Below, in pieces: positions 1 through 9,112 of a stretch of 64,000 bases of DNA. The stretch's first letter is position 1, and the number at the start of each line of letters is the position of its first letter. The stretch lies in assembly GCF_006384255.1 (NCBI RefSeq), contig NZ_VCED01000002.1, positions 248,001 to 312,000 on the forward strand, in the 5' to 3' direction. The stretch comes from Haemophilus seminalis. GTDB taxonomy: Bacteria > Pseudomonadota > Gammaproteobacteria > Enterobacterales > Pasteurellaceae. The translations under genes were made by a program, and so were the position numbers. The notes under the pieces were generated by a model. It did no database searches. It was not told where the DNA came from and worked only from the letters and a program-made list of their open reading frames with translations.

Positions 1-814
1 GTTCGCCATTGAAAACTAGAATCGCAACAGCTTCTCTAGGAATAGCGTTTCGAATTGAACCACCACGAATTTCTGCAAGCTGGAAAGGAGAAGTGTTTTG
101 TGGAAGTTTCGCTAATACGCGAGCCATAACTTTGATTGCATTAGCTCGTCCAGTATGAATATCGCAACCTGAATGTCCACCGCGCAAACCTTTCAATATG
201 AGTTGAATTGATTGTTCAAAAGTGTTGTTTTCCCATTGAATTGGTATTGATAAATTGGCATTAATCCCTCCGGCGCAACCGATATAAATTTCTCCGACTT
301 CTTCAGTGTCAGTATTGATAAGAATGTCCGATTGTAGCCAATTACGACGGAGGTGTAATGCACCGTCCATTCCTGTTTCTTCTGTCATGGTAAGAAGGAC
401 TTCAAGTGGTGGATGTGCGATATTATCGCTTTCAAGTACGGCTAATGTAGATGCTAAACCAATACCATTATCGGAACCAAGCGTTGTCCCTTTTGCTTTT
501 ACCCAATCGCCATCAATATAAGGACGAATCGGATCTTTAGTGAAATCATGTGGATTACCTTCATTGGCCTGAGGCACCATATCCAAGTGGGCTTGCAATA
601 CAACAGGTGTGCGATTTTCCATACCTACTGTTGCTGGTTTGCGAATTAATACATTACCCGCCTCGTCACGTTCTGCAAAAAAATGCTTTTCTTTTGCCCA
701 GTTAACAATAAAGTTTGCAAGTGTATCTTCGTGATGAGATGGATGTGGTATTGTACAAATTTGATCGAACCATTTCCATAGCAATTCGGGTTGAAGTGTT
801 GTAATTTCAGACAT
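1..814 (-). CDS. pepD: Aminoacyl-histidine dipeptidase PepD (3' part cut off by window edge)
   Basis: This is a cytosolic M20-family metallodipeptidase that hydrolyses Xaa-His and other dipeptides. The reading frame starts at the ATG at 812-814, behind an AAGGAGAA ribosome site, and stays open to base 1, so only about 271 N-terminal residues are present. Visible signatures are QAHLDMV (metal-binding His and Asp), GSDNGIG (bridging Asp) and MTEETGMDG (catalytic Glu pair), followed by GLRGGHSG. These match the family closely. It is divergent from gpt, with about 106 bases between the two starts. The missing C terminus lies outside the window. Confidence 0.93.
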   Translation of the reverse strand, partial: MSEITTLQPELLWKWFDQICTIPHPSHHEDTLANFIVNWAKEKHFFAERDEAGNVLIRKPATVGMENRTPVVLQAHLDMVPQANEGNPHDFTKDPIRPYIDGDWVKAKGTTLGSDNGIGLASTLAVLESDNIAHPPLEVLLTMTEETGMDGALHLRRNWLQSDILINTDTEEVGEIYIGCAGGINANLSIPIQWENNTFEQSIQLILKGLRGGHSGCDIHTGRANAIKVMARVLAKLPQNTSPFQLAEIRGGSIRNAIPREAVAILVFNGE

Positions 815-849
815 AGTTTCTCCTTTTTATCGAAAAATTTTGAGGAAAT

Positions 850-868
850 AATAGCATAAAATGCTATT
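850..868. repeat. Inverted repeat between divergent pepD and gpt
   Basis: AATAGCAT and ATGCTATT are separated by three bases, forming a perfect 8-bp dyad in the shared promoter region. No T-run follows on either strand, so it looks more like an operator or a promoter-overlapping hairpin than a terminator. The regulator is unknown. Confidence 0.3.
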
Positions 869-920
869 TCAGGTTATCCTTACGCAATTTTTATTTATTG
901 ACAAAATTTAGGGTATTAAA

Positions 921-1388
921 ATGAGTGAAAAATATGTGGTGACTTGGGATATGTTCCAAATGCATGCTCGTAAATTATCAGAGCGTTTACTTCCAGCATC
1001 CCAATGGAAAGGTATTATTGCCGTGAGTCGCGGTGGTTTATTCCCTGCTGCTGTATTAGCTCGCGAGTTAAGCATTCGCCACGTAGAAACCGTTTGTATT
1101 GCAAGTTATCATGACCACAATAATCAAGGTGAATTGCAGGTTCTTCACGCTGCACAGGTACCAAATGGCGGAGAAGGTTTTATCATAGTTGATGATCTAG
1201 TTGATACAGGTAATACTGCACGTGCAATCCGTGAAATGTATCCAAATGCAAAATTTGTGACAGTATTTGCAAAACCAGCAGGGGCAGAACTAGTTGATGA
1301 TTATGTGATTGATATTCCTCAAAATACTTGGATTGAACAGCCTTGGGATTTAGGATTAATGTTTGTCCCGCCTTTTGCAAGAAAATAA
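921..1388 (+). CDS. gpt: Xanthine-guanine phosphoribosyltransferase
   Basis: This purine-salvage enzyme joins xanthine, guanine or hypoxanthine to PRPP to make the nucleotide, at the inner face of the membrane. The 155-residue length is normal for the family. The PRPP-binding signature [12 protein letters not shown] lies at about residues 88-99, and SRGGLFPA near residue 36 is the phosphate-binding loop. The ATG at 921 is the only start that gives the usual N terminus ([10 protein letters not shown]). It is followed directly by a strong hairpin terminator, so it is probably a single-gene unit. Confidence 0.95.
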   Translation: MSEKYVVTWDMFQMHARKLSERLLPASQWKGIIAVSRGGLFPAAVLARELSIRHVETVCIASYHDHNNQGELQVLHAAQVPNGGEGFIIVDDLVDTGNTARAIREMYPNAKFVTVFAKPAGAELVDDYVIDIPQNTWIEQPWDLGLMFVPPFARK

Positions 1389-1405
1389 GTTTATTCTTTA
1401 GATTT

Positions 1406-1438
1406 AAATGCGAAATCCCTTTGATTTCGCATTTTTTT
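1406..1438 (+). terminator. Rho-independent terminator after gpt
   Basis: An 11-bp perfect stem AAATGCGAAAT/ATTTCGCATTT with a 7-base loop is followed by a run of T. Confidence 0.85.
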
Positions 1439-1528
1439 ATCTCTTAATTTGCCTTTTGAGTTAATCCGTGTCATTTCGGAAACAGGATTATTTATGCTAT
1501 TCTAAGCGCAATTTTAAAAGGAATCCTT

Positions 1529-2146
1529 ATGTCTGAAATTAAACTTAATTATCATAAAACTCACTTTTTAACGAGTGCGCCGAATATTCGTTCTATTCCT
1601 GAAGATACGGGCATTGAAATTGCGTTTGCGGGACGTTCAAATGCAGGAAAATCAACTGCACTTAATGCATTAACTAATCAAAAAAGCTTAGCCCGCACCT
1701 CAAAAACGCCGGGGCGTACCCAACTAATCAACTTATTTGAAGTGGAACCAAATTGTAAATTGGTGGATTTACCAGGTTATGGTTATGCAGCCGTACCAGA
1801 GCAAATGAAAATCCAATGGCAAAAATCCTTAGGCGAATATTTGCAAAAACGAGAATGTTTGGCGGGATTGGTTGTGCTGATGGATATTCGCCACCCTCTT
1901 AAAGATCTTGACCAACAAATGATTGAATGGGCGGTTTCAGCAGATTTACCCGTACTTTTATTGCTTACTAAAGCCGATAAATTGAGCCAAAGTGCACGTA
2001 GTAAACAAGTGAAAATAGTGCGCGAAGCGATTCTTCCATTCCAAGGTGACATTCAAGTAGAAGCCTTTTCTGCACAAAATAAAATTGGTATTGATAAACT
2101 TGCAGCGAAATTAGATTTTTGGTTTTCGCCACTTTTTGCGGAATAA
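1529..2146 (+). CDS. engB: Ribosome biogenesis GTPase EngB/YsxC (YihA)
   Basis: This is an essential TrmE-Era-type GTPase needed for late large-subunit assembly and proper cell division. The G motifs are in order: GRSNAGKST (G1, residues 35-43), TPGRTQ (G2), DLPGYGYA (G3), TKAD (G4) and SAQ (G5). The 205-residue length is typical. The start is supported by AAAAGGAATCC just upstream. A terminator follows within 30 bases of the stop, and that terminator shares sequence with the regulatory site of the downstream comM. Confidence 0.95.
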   Translation: MSEIKLNYHKTHFLTSAPNIRSIPEDTGIEIAFAGRSNAGKSTALNALTNQKSLARTSKTPGRTQLINLFEVEPNCKLVDLPGYGYAAVPEQMKIQWQKSLGEYLQKRECLAGLVVLMDIRHPLKDLDQQMIEWAVSADLPVLLLLTKADKLSQSARSKQVKIVREAILPFQGDIQVEAFSAQNKIGIDKLAAKLDFWFSPLFAE

Positions 2147-2154
2147 AATATAAA

Positions 2155-2176
2155 TTTTGCGATCTAGATCGCAAGA
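2155..2176 (+). promoter_or_regulatory. CRP-S (Sxy-dependent competence) site for comM
   Basis: TTTTGCGATC-TA-GATCGCAAGA is a near-perfect palindrome with the TGCGA/TCGCA core that defines CRP-S sites in Pasteurellaceae (ordinary CRP sites have TGTGA). It sits about 95 bases before the comM start, the usual distance for an activator site, and overlaps the left edge of the engB terminator. Control by CRP plus Sxy is inferred from the motif. Confidence 0.8.
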
Positions 2177-2215
2177 AAAGCACATGATGAATGATTTCAT
2201 TATGTGCTTTTTTTA
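2176..2215 (+). terminator. Rho-independent terminator after engB
   Basis: A 16-bp stem (2176-2191 with 2196-2211, one G-T pair) and a 4-base loop lead into a T-run. It lies immediately next to the CRP-S site, so engB termination and comM activation are packed into about 60 bases. Confidence 0.85.
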
Positions 2216-2260
2216 TAGTGCAAAAACTATCTCCATTTTTACCGCACTTTAAGGATTATC

Positions 2261-3790
2261 ATGTCCCTTGCTATTGTTTACAGTCGTGCCTCTATGGGGG
2301 TGCAGGCACCGCTTGTCACTATTGAGGTGCATTTAAGCAACGGAAAACCTGGATTTACGCTTGTTGGTTTGCCAGAAAAAACGGTGAAAGAGGCACAAGA
2401 TCGGGTGCGTAGTGCGTTGATGAATGCACAATTTAAATATCCAGCCAAGCGTATCACAGTGAATCTCGCACCTGCGGATTTACCGAAAGAAGGTGGACGA
2501 TTTGATTTGCCTATTGCCATCGGGATTTTAGCCGCATCGGATCAGCTTGATGCGAGCCGTTTAAAACAATTTGAATTTGTGGCTGAGCTTGCTCTGACGG
2601 GGCAATTGCGTGGTGTACATGGTGTGATTCCTGCTATTCTTGCAGCGCAAAAGTCAAAGCGAGAGTTAATTATCGCGAAACAAAATGCTAATGAAGCTTC
2701 TCTCGTTTCTGATCAAAATACTTATTTTGCTCAAACGCTTTTAGATGTGGTGCAATTTCTCAATGGTCAGGAAAAATTACCTCTCGCCACTGAAATTGTG
2801 AAAGAAAGTGCGGTAAATTTTTCGGGTAAAAATACATTAGATTTAACGGATATTATCGGACAACAACACGCCAAACGAGCATTGACCATTGCCGCAGCAG
2901 GGCAGCATAATTTACTCTTTCTTGGCCCTCCGGGTACAGGGAAAACCATGTTAGCTAGCCGATTGACAGGGCTTTTACCTGAAATGACGGATTTAGAAGC
3001 GATAGAAACGGCATCTGTAACGAGTTTAGTACAAAACGAGTTGAATTTTCATAATTGGAAACAACGTCCTTTTCGCGCCCCGCACCATAGTGCATCAATG
3101 CCGGCTTTAGTTGGAGGCGGGACGATCCCAAAACCTGGTGAAATATCCTTAGCAACAAATGGCGTGCTGTTTCTTGATGAACTTCCAGAGTTTGAACGAA
3201 AAGTATTAGATGCACTACGTCAGCCTTTGGAAAGTGGTGAGATTATTATTTCTCGTGCTAATGCCAAAATCCAATTTCCAGCTCGTTTTCAATTGGTGGC
3301 AGCGATGAATCCAAGTCCGACAGGCCATTATACTGGAACGCATAACCGCACTTCACCCCAGCAAATTATGCGTTATTTGAATCGACTTTCAGGACCATTT
3401 TTAGATCGTTTCGATTTGTCTATTGAAGTGCCTTTACTGCCACAAGGTAGCTTACAAAATACAGGTGATCGTGGTGAAACAAGTGCGCAAGTTCGTGAAA
3501 AAGTGTTAAAAGTGCGTGAGATTCAAATGGAAAGAGCGGGGAAAATTAACGCTTATTTGAATAGTAAAGAGATTGAACGTGATTGCAAGTTAAGTGATAA
3601 AGATGCCTTTTTCCTTGAAAATGCGCTGAATAAACTGGGGCTTTCTGTACGGGCTTATCATCGTATTTTGAAAGTTTCTCGAACCATTGCCGATCTACAA
3701 GGAGAACAACAAATTTCTCAACCGCACTTAGCGGAAGCTTTGGGGTATCGAGCAATGGATCGTTTGTTGCAGAAATTATCGAATATGTAA
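2261..3790 (+). CDS. comM: Competence protein ComM (Mg-chelatase-like AAA+ helicase)
   Basis: ComM is a hexameric AAA+ branch-migration helicase that extends heteroduplex formation during natural transformation. The 509 residues contain an N-terminal Lon-protease-like ChlI domain (about 1-180), Walker A GPPGTGKT at 223-230, Walker B GVLFLDELPEF near 305, and the C-terminal Mg_chelatase_C region (about 400-505). The ribosome site AAGGA is 7 bases before the ATG. A competence-type CRP-S site lies upstream, which fits induction with the other DNA-uptake genes. The gene is intact, with two uptake-signal copies close to its ends. Confidence 0.95.
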   Translation: MSLAIVYSRASMGVQAPLVTIEVHLSNGKPGFTLVGLPEKTVKEAQDRVRSALMNAQFKYPAKRITVNLAPADLPKEGGRFDLPIAIGILAASDQLDASRLKQFEFVAELALTGQLRGVHGVIPAILAAQKSKRELIIAKQNANEASLVSDQNTYFAQTLLDVVQFLNGQEKLPLATEIVKESAVNFSGKNTLDLTDIIGQQHAKRALTIAAAGQHNLLFLGPPGTGKTMLASRLTGLLPEMTDLEAIETASVTSLVQNELNFHNWKQRPFRAPHHSASMPALVGGGTIPKPGEISLATNGVLFLDELPEFERKVLDALRQPLESGEIIISRANAKIQFPARFQLVAAMNPSPTGHYTGTHNRTSPQQIMRYLNRLSGPFLDRFDLSIEVPLLPQGSLQNTGDRGETSAQVREKVLKVREIQMERAGKINAYLNSKEIERDCKLSDKDAFFLENALNKLGLSVRAYHRILKVSRTIADLQGEQQISQPHLAEALGYRAMDRLLQKLSNM

Positions 3791-3816
3791 AAACGCGTGG
3801 TGAGAATACCACGCGT
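3788..3816 (-). terminator. Terminator of deoC, shared tail with comM
   Basis: A 9-bp stem ACGCGTGGT/ACCACGCGT with a 6-base loop is followed by TTTTT when read on the minus strand. On the plus strand no T-run follows, so it mainly serves deoC. Confidence 0.75.
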
Positions 3817-3823
3817 GAAAGGA

Positions 3824-4495
3824 TTAGTAAGTGCTTTTGGCATCTTGCGTGCCACTAATAATTGCAATGCCCGCACTTGCACCAATGCGTGTTGCACCTG
3901 CTTTAATCATTGCAAATGCCGTTTCAGTATCACGCACGCCGCCTGATGCTTTAACACCAAAATTGCCGACCGTTTGTTTCATCAATGCAACATCTTCCAC
4001 GGTCGCTCCGCCTTTATTGAAGCCTGTTGATGTTTTCACAAAAGCCACACCGATTTCTTTACAAATTTCGCAGGCTTTCACTATTTCATCTTTAGTGAGC
4101 AAACAAGTTTCTAAAATCACTTTTAATGGTGTGCCATCACAAGCATTAAATACAGCTTGAATATCTTGTTTTACTGCATCCCATTTTTGCGATTTTATCC
4201 AACCTACATTAATCACCATATCAATCTCATTTGCACCTGCTTTAATAGATTCTTGCGTTTCAAATGCTTTGACAGAGGTTAAATTCGCCCCCAAAGGAAA
4301 GCCAACTACGGTACAAATTTTTACATTTGAGCCAGCAAGTTTTTCTTTAGCTAGTGGAATATAACCAGAATTGATACATACAGAGTAAAATCCGTGTTCA
4401 ATCGCTTCATTGCAGAGTGTCAAAATATCTTGTTCATTTTTTTCTGCTGTCAGTGCAGTGTGATCGATATATTGAGCAAGTTGATTCGGTGTCAT
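3824..4495 (-). CDS. deoC: Deoxyribose-phosphate aldolase
   Basis: The enzyme splits 2-deoxyribose-5-phosphate into glyceraldehyde-3-phosphate and acetaldehyde in deoxynucleoside catabolism. The Schiff-base lysine is K154 in [10 protein letters not shown]. The other active-site lysine region is KASGGVRD, and IDHTAL is at the N terminus. At 223 residues it is the short class of DeoC. The start lies behind AAAGGAGG. It converges on comM and diverges from the thioredoxin-like gene. No other deo genes are nearby. Confidence 0.94.
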   Translation of the reverse strand: MTPNQLAQYIDHTALTAEKNEQDILTLCNEAIEHGFYSVCINSGYIPLAKEKLAGSNVKICTVVGFPLGANLTSVKAFETQESIKAGANEIDMVINVGWIKSQKWDAVKQDIQAVFNACDGTPLKVILETCLLTKDEIVKACEICKEIGVAFVKTSTGFNKGGATVEDVALMKQTVGNFGVKASGGVRDTETAFAMIKAGATRIGASAGIAIISGTQDAKSTY

Positions 4496-4605
4496 TATTT
4501 TCCTCCTTTTATTTATGTTTTACCTATTGTAGCAAAAATCCCTTGTTTTTGACTGTGCTTTTATGCTTGATTACAATCATCTCAATGCGATAAGGAATAA
4601 AGAAA

Positions 4606-5109
4606 ATGAAGATTAAAAAACTACTTAAGAATGGATTATCCCTCTTTTTAACGTTTATTGTGATGAGTAGCATACTGGATTTTGTTCGTCGTCCTGTGGT
4701 GCCAGAGGAAATAAATAAAATCACGCTACAAGATCTTCAAGGGAATACGTTCTCTCTTGAAAGTCTTGATCAAAATAAAGCGACGTTGCTTTATTTTTGG
4801 GGAACTTGGTGTGGTTATTGTCGCTATACTTCACCAGCAATTAATTCTTTAGCGAAAGAAGGCTATCAAGTTGTATCTGTGGCATTACGTTCAGGTAATG
4901 AGGCGGACGTAAATGATTATTTAAGTAAGCATGACTACCACTTCACAACAGTGAATGATCCGAAAGGCGAATTTGCAGAGCGATGGCAAATTAATGTGAC
5001 GCCCACAATTGTGTTGTTGAGTAAAGGCAAAATGGATCTTGTTACGACAGGCCTCACGAGTTATTGGGGATTAAAAGTGCGGTTGTTTTTCGCAGAGTTT
5101 TTTGGCTAA
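4606..5109 (+). CDS. Membrane-anchored TlpA/ScsD-like thiol-disulfide oxidoreductase
   Basis: The protein is 167 residues with a hydrophobic N-terminal anchor (about 10-26) and a periplasmic thioredoxin fold. The active site WCGYC lies at residues 68-72, and the cis-proline loop is NVTPT. Family knowledge suggests reduction or oxidation of periplasmic cysteines, for example in stress protection; the partner cannot be read from the sequence. It stands alone between deoC (divergent) and hldD (same strand, 52 bases downstream). An uptake-signal copy is embedded near its 3' end (5075-5083). Confidence 0.85.
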   Translation: MKIKKLLKNGLSLFLTFIVMSSILDFVRRPVVPEEINKITLQDLQGNTFSLESLDQNKATLLYFWGTWCGYCRYTSPAINSLAKEGYQVVSVALRSGNEADVNDYLSKHDYHFTTVNDPKGEFAERWQINVTPTIVLLSKGKMDLVTTGLTSYWGLKVRLFFAEFFG

Positions 5110-5161
5110 GCGGTAGAAAATCTATTACAATACGCAGACTTATTTTAAAGAGGACAGAATT

Positions 5162-6088
5162 ATGATTATCGTAACAGGCGGCGCTGGTTTTATTGGCAGC
5201 AATATTGTCAAAGCATTGAATGATTTAGGGCGCAAAGATATTTTAGTGGTCGATAACTTAAAAGATGGCACAAAATTTGCCAATTTAGTTGATTTAGACA
5301 TTGCAGATTATTGTGATAAAGAAGATTTCATTGCTTCTATTATTGCAGGCGACGAATTTGGCGATATTGATGCAGTATTCCACGAGGGGGCATGTTCTGC
5401 CACTACGGAATGGGATGGCAAATACATTATGCACAACAACTACGAATATTCTAAAGAGTTGTTGCATTATTGCCTTGACCGCGAAATTCCTTTCTTCTAT
5501 GCCTCAAGCGCTGCAACTTATGGTGATACCAAAGTATTCCGTGAAGAACGTGAATTTGAAGGCCCATTAAATGTGTATGGTTATTCTAAATTCTTGTTCG
5601 ACCAATATGTGCGTAACATTTTGCCAGAAGCAAAATCGCCAGTATGTGGTTTCCGTTATTTTAATGTTTACGGGCCGCGTGAAAATCATAAAGGTTCTAT
5701 GGCGAGCGTAGCATTCCACTTGAATAACCAAATCTTAAAAGGCGAAAATCCAAAATTATTTGCAGGCAGCGAACACTTCCGCCGTGATTTTGTTTATGTA
5801 GGCGATGTGGCTGCAGTGAATATTTGGTGTTGGCAAAATGGTATTTCGGGTATTTACAACCTAGGGACAGGAAATGCAGAAAGTTTCCGTGCGGTGGCTG
5901 ATGCGGTAGTGAAATTCCACGGTAAAGGTGAGATTGAAACTATTCCATTCCCAGAGCATTTGAAATCTCGTTATCAAGAATATACTCAAGCTGATTTAAC
6001 TAAACTTCGTTCAACAGGCTACGATAAGCCATTCAAAACAGTCGCGGAAGGCGTGGCTGAATATATGGCATGGTTGAATAGAAAATAA
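5162..6088 (+). CDS. hldD: ADP-L-glycero-D-manno-heptose 6-epimerase
   Basis: HldD (RfaD) epimerises ADP-D-glycero-D-manno-heptose, making the activated heptose used for the LPS inner core. It is an extended short-chain dehydrogenase with NADP-binding GGAGFIG at residues 6-12, the S-Y-K catalytic triad including YGYSK near residue 140, and FNVYGPRE. The length of 308 is standard. It begins the heptose cluster hldD-waaF-EamA-waaC, separated from waaF by an uptake-signal-pair terminator. Confidence 0.96.
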   Translation: MIIVTGGAGFIGSNIVKALNDLGRKDILVVDNLKDGTKFANLVDLDIADYCDKEDFIASIIAGDEFGDIDAVFHEGACSATTEWDGKYIMHNNYEYSKELLHYCLDREIPFFYASSAATYGDTKVFREEREFEGPLNVYGYSKFLFDQYVRNILPEAKSPVCGFRYFNVYGPRENHKGSMASVAFHLNNQILKGENPKLFAGSEHFRRDFVYVGDVAAVNIWCWQNGISGIYNLGTGNAESFRAVADAVVKFHGKGEIETIPFPEHLKSRYQEYTQADLTKLRSTGYDKPFKTVAEGVAEYMAWLNRK

Positions 6089-6116
6089 ACCGTAGGTTTG
6101 CCTACTTCCCATCAAC

Positions 6117-6158
6117 AAAGTGCGGTTAAAAATCTCGGTATTTTTGACCGCACTTTTA
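6117..6158 (+). terminator. Terminator made of two inverted uptake signal sequences
   Basis: AAGTGCGGT at 6118-6126 and its complement ACCGCACTT at 6147-6155 form a stem extended by A/T pairs, with CTTTTA after it. Paired uptake signals acting as terminators are common in Haemophilus. Here one may attenuate rather than stop transcription, because waaF begins 16 bases later. Confidence 0.7.
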
Positions 6159-6173
6159 TCTGAAAGACAGAAA

Positions 6174-7214
6174 ATGAATATTCTAATTATTGGCCCATCT
6201 TGGGTTGGCGATATGATGATGTCGCACAGTTTGTACCAGCAACTGAAAATTCAATATCCAAACTGCAATATTGATGTGATGGCACCGAATTGGTGTAAGC
6301 CTTTGCTTGCGCGAATGCCAGAGGTGTGTAAGGCGATTGAAATGCCATTAGGGCACGGGGCCTTTGAATTGGGAACGCGTTATCGTTTAGGAAAGTCTTT
6401 GCGTGAACAATATGATATGGCGATTGTTTTGCCTAATTCATTGAAATCTGCGCTTATTCCTTTCTTTGCAAAAATTATCCATCGTCGTGGTTGGAAAGGT
6501 GAAAGCCGTTATATTTTATTGAATGATTTACGAGCCAATAAAAAAGATTATCCAATGATGGTGCAGCGTTATGTTGCATTAGCTTTTGAAAAAAATTCTG
6601 TACCAAAAGCCGATGATATTCCTGTCTTAAAACCCTATTTGACGATTGAGCCAGCGCAACAAGCTGAAACCTTAAAAAACTTTGAAAAACAGACCGCACT
6701 TTTAGGCGAACGTCCGATTATTGGTTTCTGTCCAGGAGCAGAATTTGGTCCAGCTAAACGTTGGCCGCATTATCATTATGCTAAATTAGCAGAAATGTTA
6801 ATTACCCAAGGCTATGCAGTGGAATTATTTGGCTCTGCTAAAGATGAACCTGTGGGCGAAGAAATCCGTCAAGCGCTGCCAGAAGCGTTGCGTGAGTTTT
6901 GTGTCAATTTAGCAGGAAAAACCAACTTAAATGAAGCCGTGGATTTAATTGCAAATTGTACGGCAGTCGTGACCAATGACAGTGGTTTAATGCATATTGC
7001 TGCTGCAGTAAATCGTCCATTGATTGCACTTTATGGACCTACTAGCCCGCAATATACGCCGCCACTTTCGGATAAAGCGACGATTATTCGTTTAATTGAA
7101 GGTGGATTGATTAAAGTCCGTAAAGGTGACAAAGAGGGCGGTTATCATCAAAGTTTGATTGATATTACGCCGGAAATGGCATTAGAAAAATTAGAGGCAT
7201 TATTAGAAAAATGA
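6174..7214 (+). CDS. waaF: ADP-heptose--LPS heptosyltransferase II
   Basis: WaaF (RfaF) is a GT9-family glycosyltransferase that adds the second L,D-heptose to the LPS inner core at the cytoplasmic face. I place the start at the ATG at 6174 (MNILIIGPSWVGD), since the longer frame from the GTG at 6120 would begin inside the uptake-signal hairpin. That gives 346 residues. Visible motifs are the N-terminal GPSWVGDMMM, PGAEFGPAKRWP and the nucleotide-sugar-binding TNDSGLMHIAAA. It overlaps the next gene by four bases (ATGA). Confidence 0.94.
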   Translation: MNILIIGPSWVGDMMMSHSLYQQLKIQYPNCNIDVMAPNWCKPLLARMPEVCKAIEMPLGHGAFELGTRYRLGKSLREQYDMAIVLPNSLKSALIPFFAKIIHRRGWKGESRYILLNDLRANKKDYPMMVQRYVALAFEKNSVPKADDIPVLKPYLTIEPAQQAETLKNFEKQTALLGERPIIGFCPGAEFGPAKRWPHYHYAKLAEMLITQGYAVELFGSAKDEPVGEEIRQALPEALREFCVNLAGKTNLNEAVDLIANCTAVVTNDSGLMHIAAAVNRPLIALYGPTSPQYTPPLSDKATIIRLIEGGLIKVRKGDKEGGYHQSLIDITPEMALEKLEALLEK

Positions 7215-8116
7215 ACCCTTTACGCATACATTTACAATTAATTGGAATGGTGATTTTATGGGGCGCCTCTTGGCCTTGGGGACGAGTGGTTGCCCAAGCT
7301 ATGCCGACATTTGTTGCTTCAAGCGTGCGCTTTTTTTTCGCCATTATACCACTCATTATTTGGCTATATGCGGCGAATCGTTTCAAATATGCTAAACAAC
7401 TGCGACCTAATCAATGGGTTGGGTTATTGTTAACGGCTTTGCTTGGGATCTTTGGTTATTCTACTTTCTTTATTTGGGGTTTGAAATATGTTCCAGCAGG
7501 GCAAGGAACGATGGTCGTTGCCTCTAATCCCGTCTTTACGATGTTTTTTGCGATTTTATTATTTAAAGAGAAATGGAATCGCTGGGTTGTATTAGGGATG
7601 ATTATTGCCATTAGCGGTTCTTTGTTAGCCATGACAAAAGGGAATCCAACTAACCTCTTACAAAATTTTGGATTCGGTCAAATGTTATTGCTTTGTGCTT
7701 TAGTTTGCTGGGTTGCTTATACTTTATTGGCTCGTAAAGTATTAATCGGAATTGATTCTCTCACCGCTACCACGATTTCTTCTACTTTTGGTTTTTTCAT
7801 GCTGACGTTGGCAGCATTATGGACGGAAAGTGCGGAAGATTGGGCAACCGTATTTCAATTAAATGGATCGCAATGGTTTAGTTTACTTGGTCTTGCATTT
7901 GGCTCAACGGTATTGGCTTATGCATGGTATTTTGATGGTGTGAAACACTTAGGGGCGGGCAATGCCTCGGCCTATATTATTCTTGTGCCGATTTTAGGCA
8001 TTTTATTCTCCGCCGTTTGGTTGAATGAACGAGTGGATTTCTCCTTAATTATTGGGGGCATTTTAGCCGTATCTGGACTTGGAATTATGCATTGGGGAAG
8101 AAGGTTAATTAAATGA
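7211..8116 (+). CDS. EamA-family (DMT superfamily) membrane transporter
   Basis: This 301-residue protein has about ten hydrophobic segments arranged as two EamA repeats (each about 140 residues). The substrate is unknown; the family exports amino acids, metabolites or lipid-linked molecules. It overlaps waaF at its start and waaC at its end by ATGA junctions, so the three are translationally coupled. That location makes a link with envelope or LPS metabolism tempting, but nothing in the protein itself shows it. Confidence 0.85.
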   Translation: MNPLRIHLQLIGMVILWGASWPWGRVVAQAMPTFVASSVRFFFAIIPLIIWLYAANRFKYAKQLRPNQWVGLLLTALLGIFGYSTFFIWGLKYVPAGQGTMVVASNPVFTMFFAILLFKEKWNRWVVLGMIIAISGSLLAMTKGNPTNLLQNFGFGQMLLLCALVCWVAYTLLARKVLIGIDSLTATTISSTFGFFMLTLAALWTESAEDWATVFQLNGSQWFSLLGLAFGSTVLAYAWYFDGVKHLGAGNASAYIILVPILGILFSAVWLNERVDFSLIIGGILAVSGLGIMHWGRRLIK

Positions 8117-9069
8117 AAGTATGCGTGATTAAGACTTCCTCTATGGGGGATGTTATCCACACTTTGCCTGCCTTGACTGATGCACAAAAGGCGATTCCTA
8201 GTTTAAGTATTGATTGGGTGGTGGAAGAAAACTTTGCAGAAATTCCACGTTGGCATTCCGCTGTAAATCGAGTGATTCCTATTGCTTTGCGCCGTTGGCG
8301 TAAATCGCCTTTTTCTATTCAAACAAGAAATGAGTGGAAAAATTACCGCACTTTGTTGCAGGCTGAAAACTATGATGCGGTAATCGATGCGCAAGGGCTC
8401 ATTAAAAGTGCATTATTTGCAACTCGTTTCGCTCAAGGTGTGAAACATGGATATGATCGTCAAAGTATCCGAGAGCCGTTAGCGTCTTTTTTCTACGATA
8501 AAAAATATGCCATTTCTTATCAACAGCATGCGGTGGAACGAATTCGTCAGCTTTTTGCTCAAAGTTTAGGTTATGAATTACCTCAAGTTCAGGGTGATTA
8601 TGGTATTGCTCGCCATTTTCTTCATCAAACTTCAGAACAAAACTATGTGGTATTCATTCATTCTACAACTCGGGCAGATAAGCATTGGGAAGAATCAGAA
8701 TGGCAAAAATTGATTGAAAAAATTACCGCACTTTCTGATTACGAAATTCGCTTACCTTGGGGAAATGAACTAGAAAAAGCGCGAGCAGAGCGTTTGGCTC
8801 AAGTTCATTCTAATGTGATCGTGTTGCCTAAGTTAACTTTAACGGAGCTTGCAAAACAGCTTGCAAATACAAAAGCTGCCGTGTCGGTGGATACAGGTTT
8901 GGCGCATTTAACTGCCGCCTTGGATAACCCCAATATTACGCTTTATGGCGCAACGGATCCTAAATTGATTGGCTGTTATGGTAAAAATCAGCATTACTTA
9001 TCGGCAAGTTCAATGAAAGAGATTTCAGCTGAACAAGTATTCTCACAATTACTTCTTTTTATTTCATAA
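8113..9069 (+). CDS. waaC: LPS heptosyltransferase I, enteric WaaC type
   Basis: This GT9 enzyme adds the first heptose to Kdo. The sequence runs closely parallel to enterobacterial WaaC (KTSSMGDVIHTLPALTDAQ, DWVVEENFAEIP, VIDAQGLIKSA, SVDTGLAHLTAALDNPN) rather than to OpsX, which is encoded separately at 55207. The length of 318 is normal. It is coupled by ATGA overlap to the EamA gene and ends at a bidirectional terminator. Enteric WaaC is known to prefer two-Kdo acceptors. Confidence 0.9.
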   Translation: MKVCVIKTSSMGDVIHTLPALTDAQKAIPSLSIDWVVEENFAEIPRWHSAVNRVIPIALRRWRKSPFSIQTRNEWKNYRTLLQAENYDAVIDAQGLIKSALFATRFAQGVKHGYDRQSIREPLASFFYDKKYAISYQQHAVERIRQLFAQSLGYELPQVQGDYGIARHFLHQTSEQNYVVFIHSTTRADKHWEESEWQKLIEKITALSDYEIRLPWGNELEKARAERLAQVHSNVIVLPKLTLTELAKQLANTKAAVSVDTGLAHLTAALDNPNITLYGATDPKLIGCYGKNQHYLSASSMKEISAEQVFSQLLLFIS

Positions 9070-9100
9070 AAAATGCTCGCACTTGGCGAGCATTTTTATC
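9070..9100. terminator. Bidirectional terminator between waaC and the MFS gene
   Basis: An 11-bp perfect stem AAAATGCTCGC/GCGAGCATTTT with a 5-base loop has T-runs on both strands, serving the two convergent genes. Confidence 0.88.
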
Positions 9101-9112
9101 TTTTATATTTTC

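Noticed and set aside
6120-6173. Longer waaF start at a GTG
   Set aside because: It would begin within the uptake-signal hairpin, and the conserved N terminus starts at 6174.
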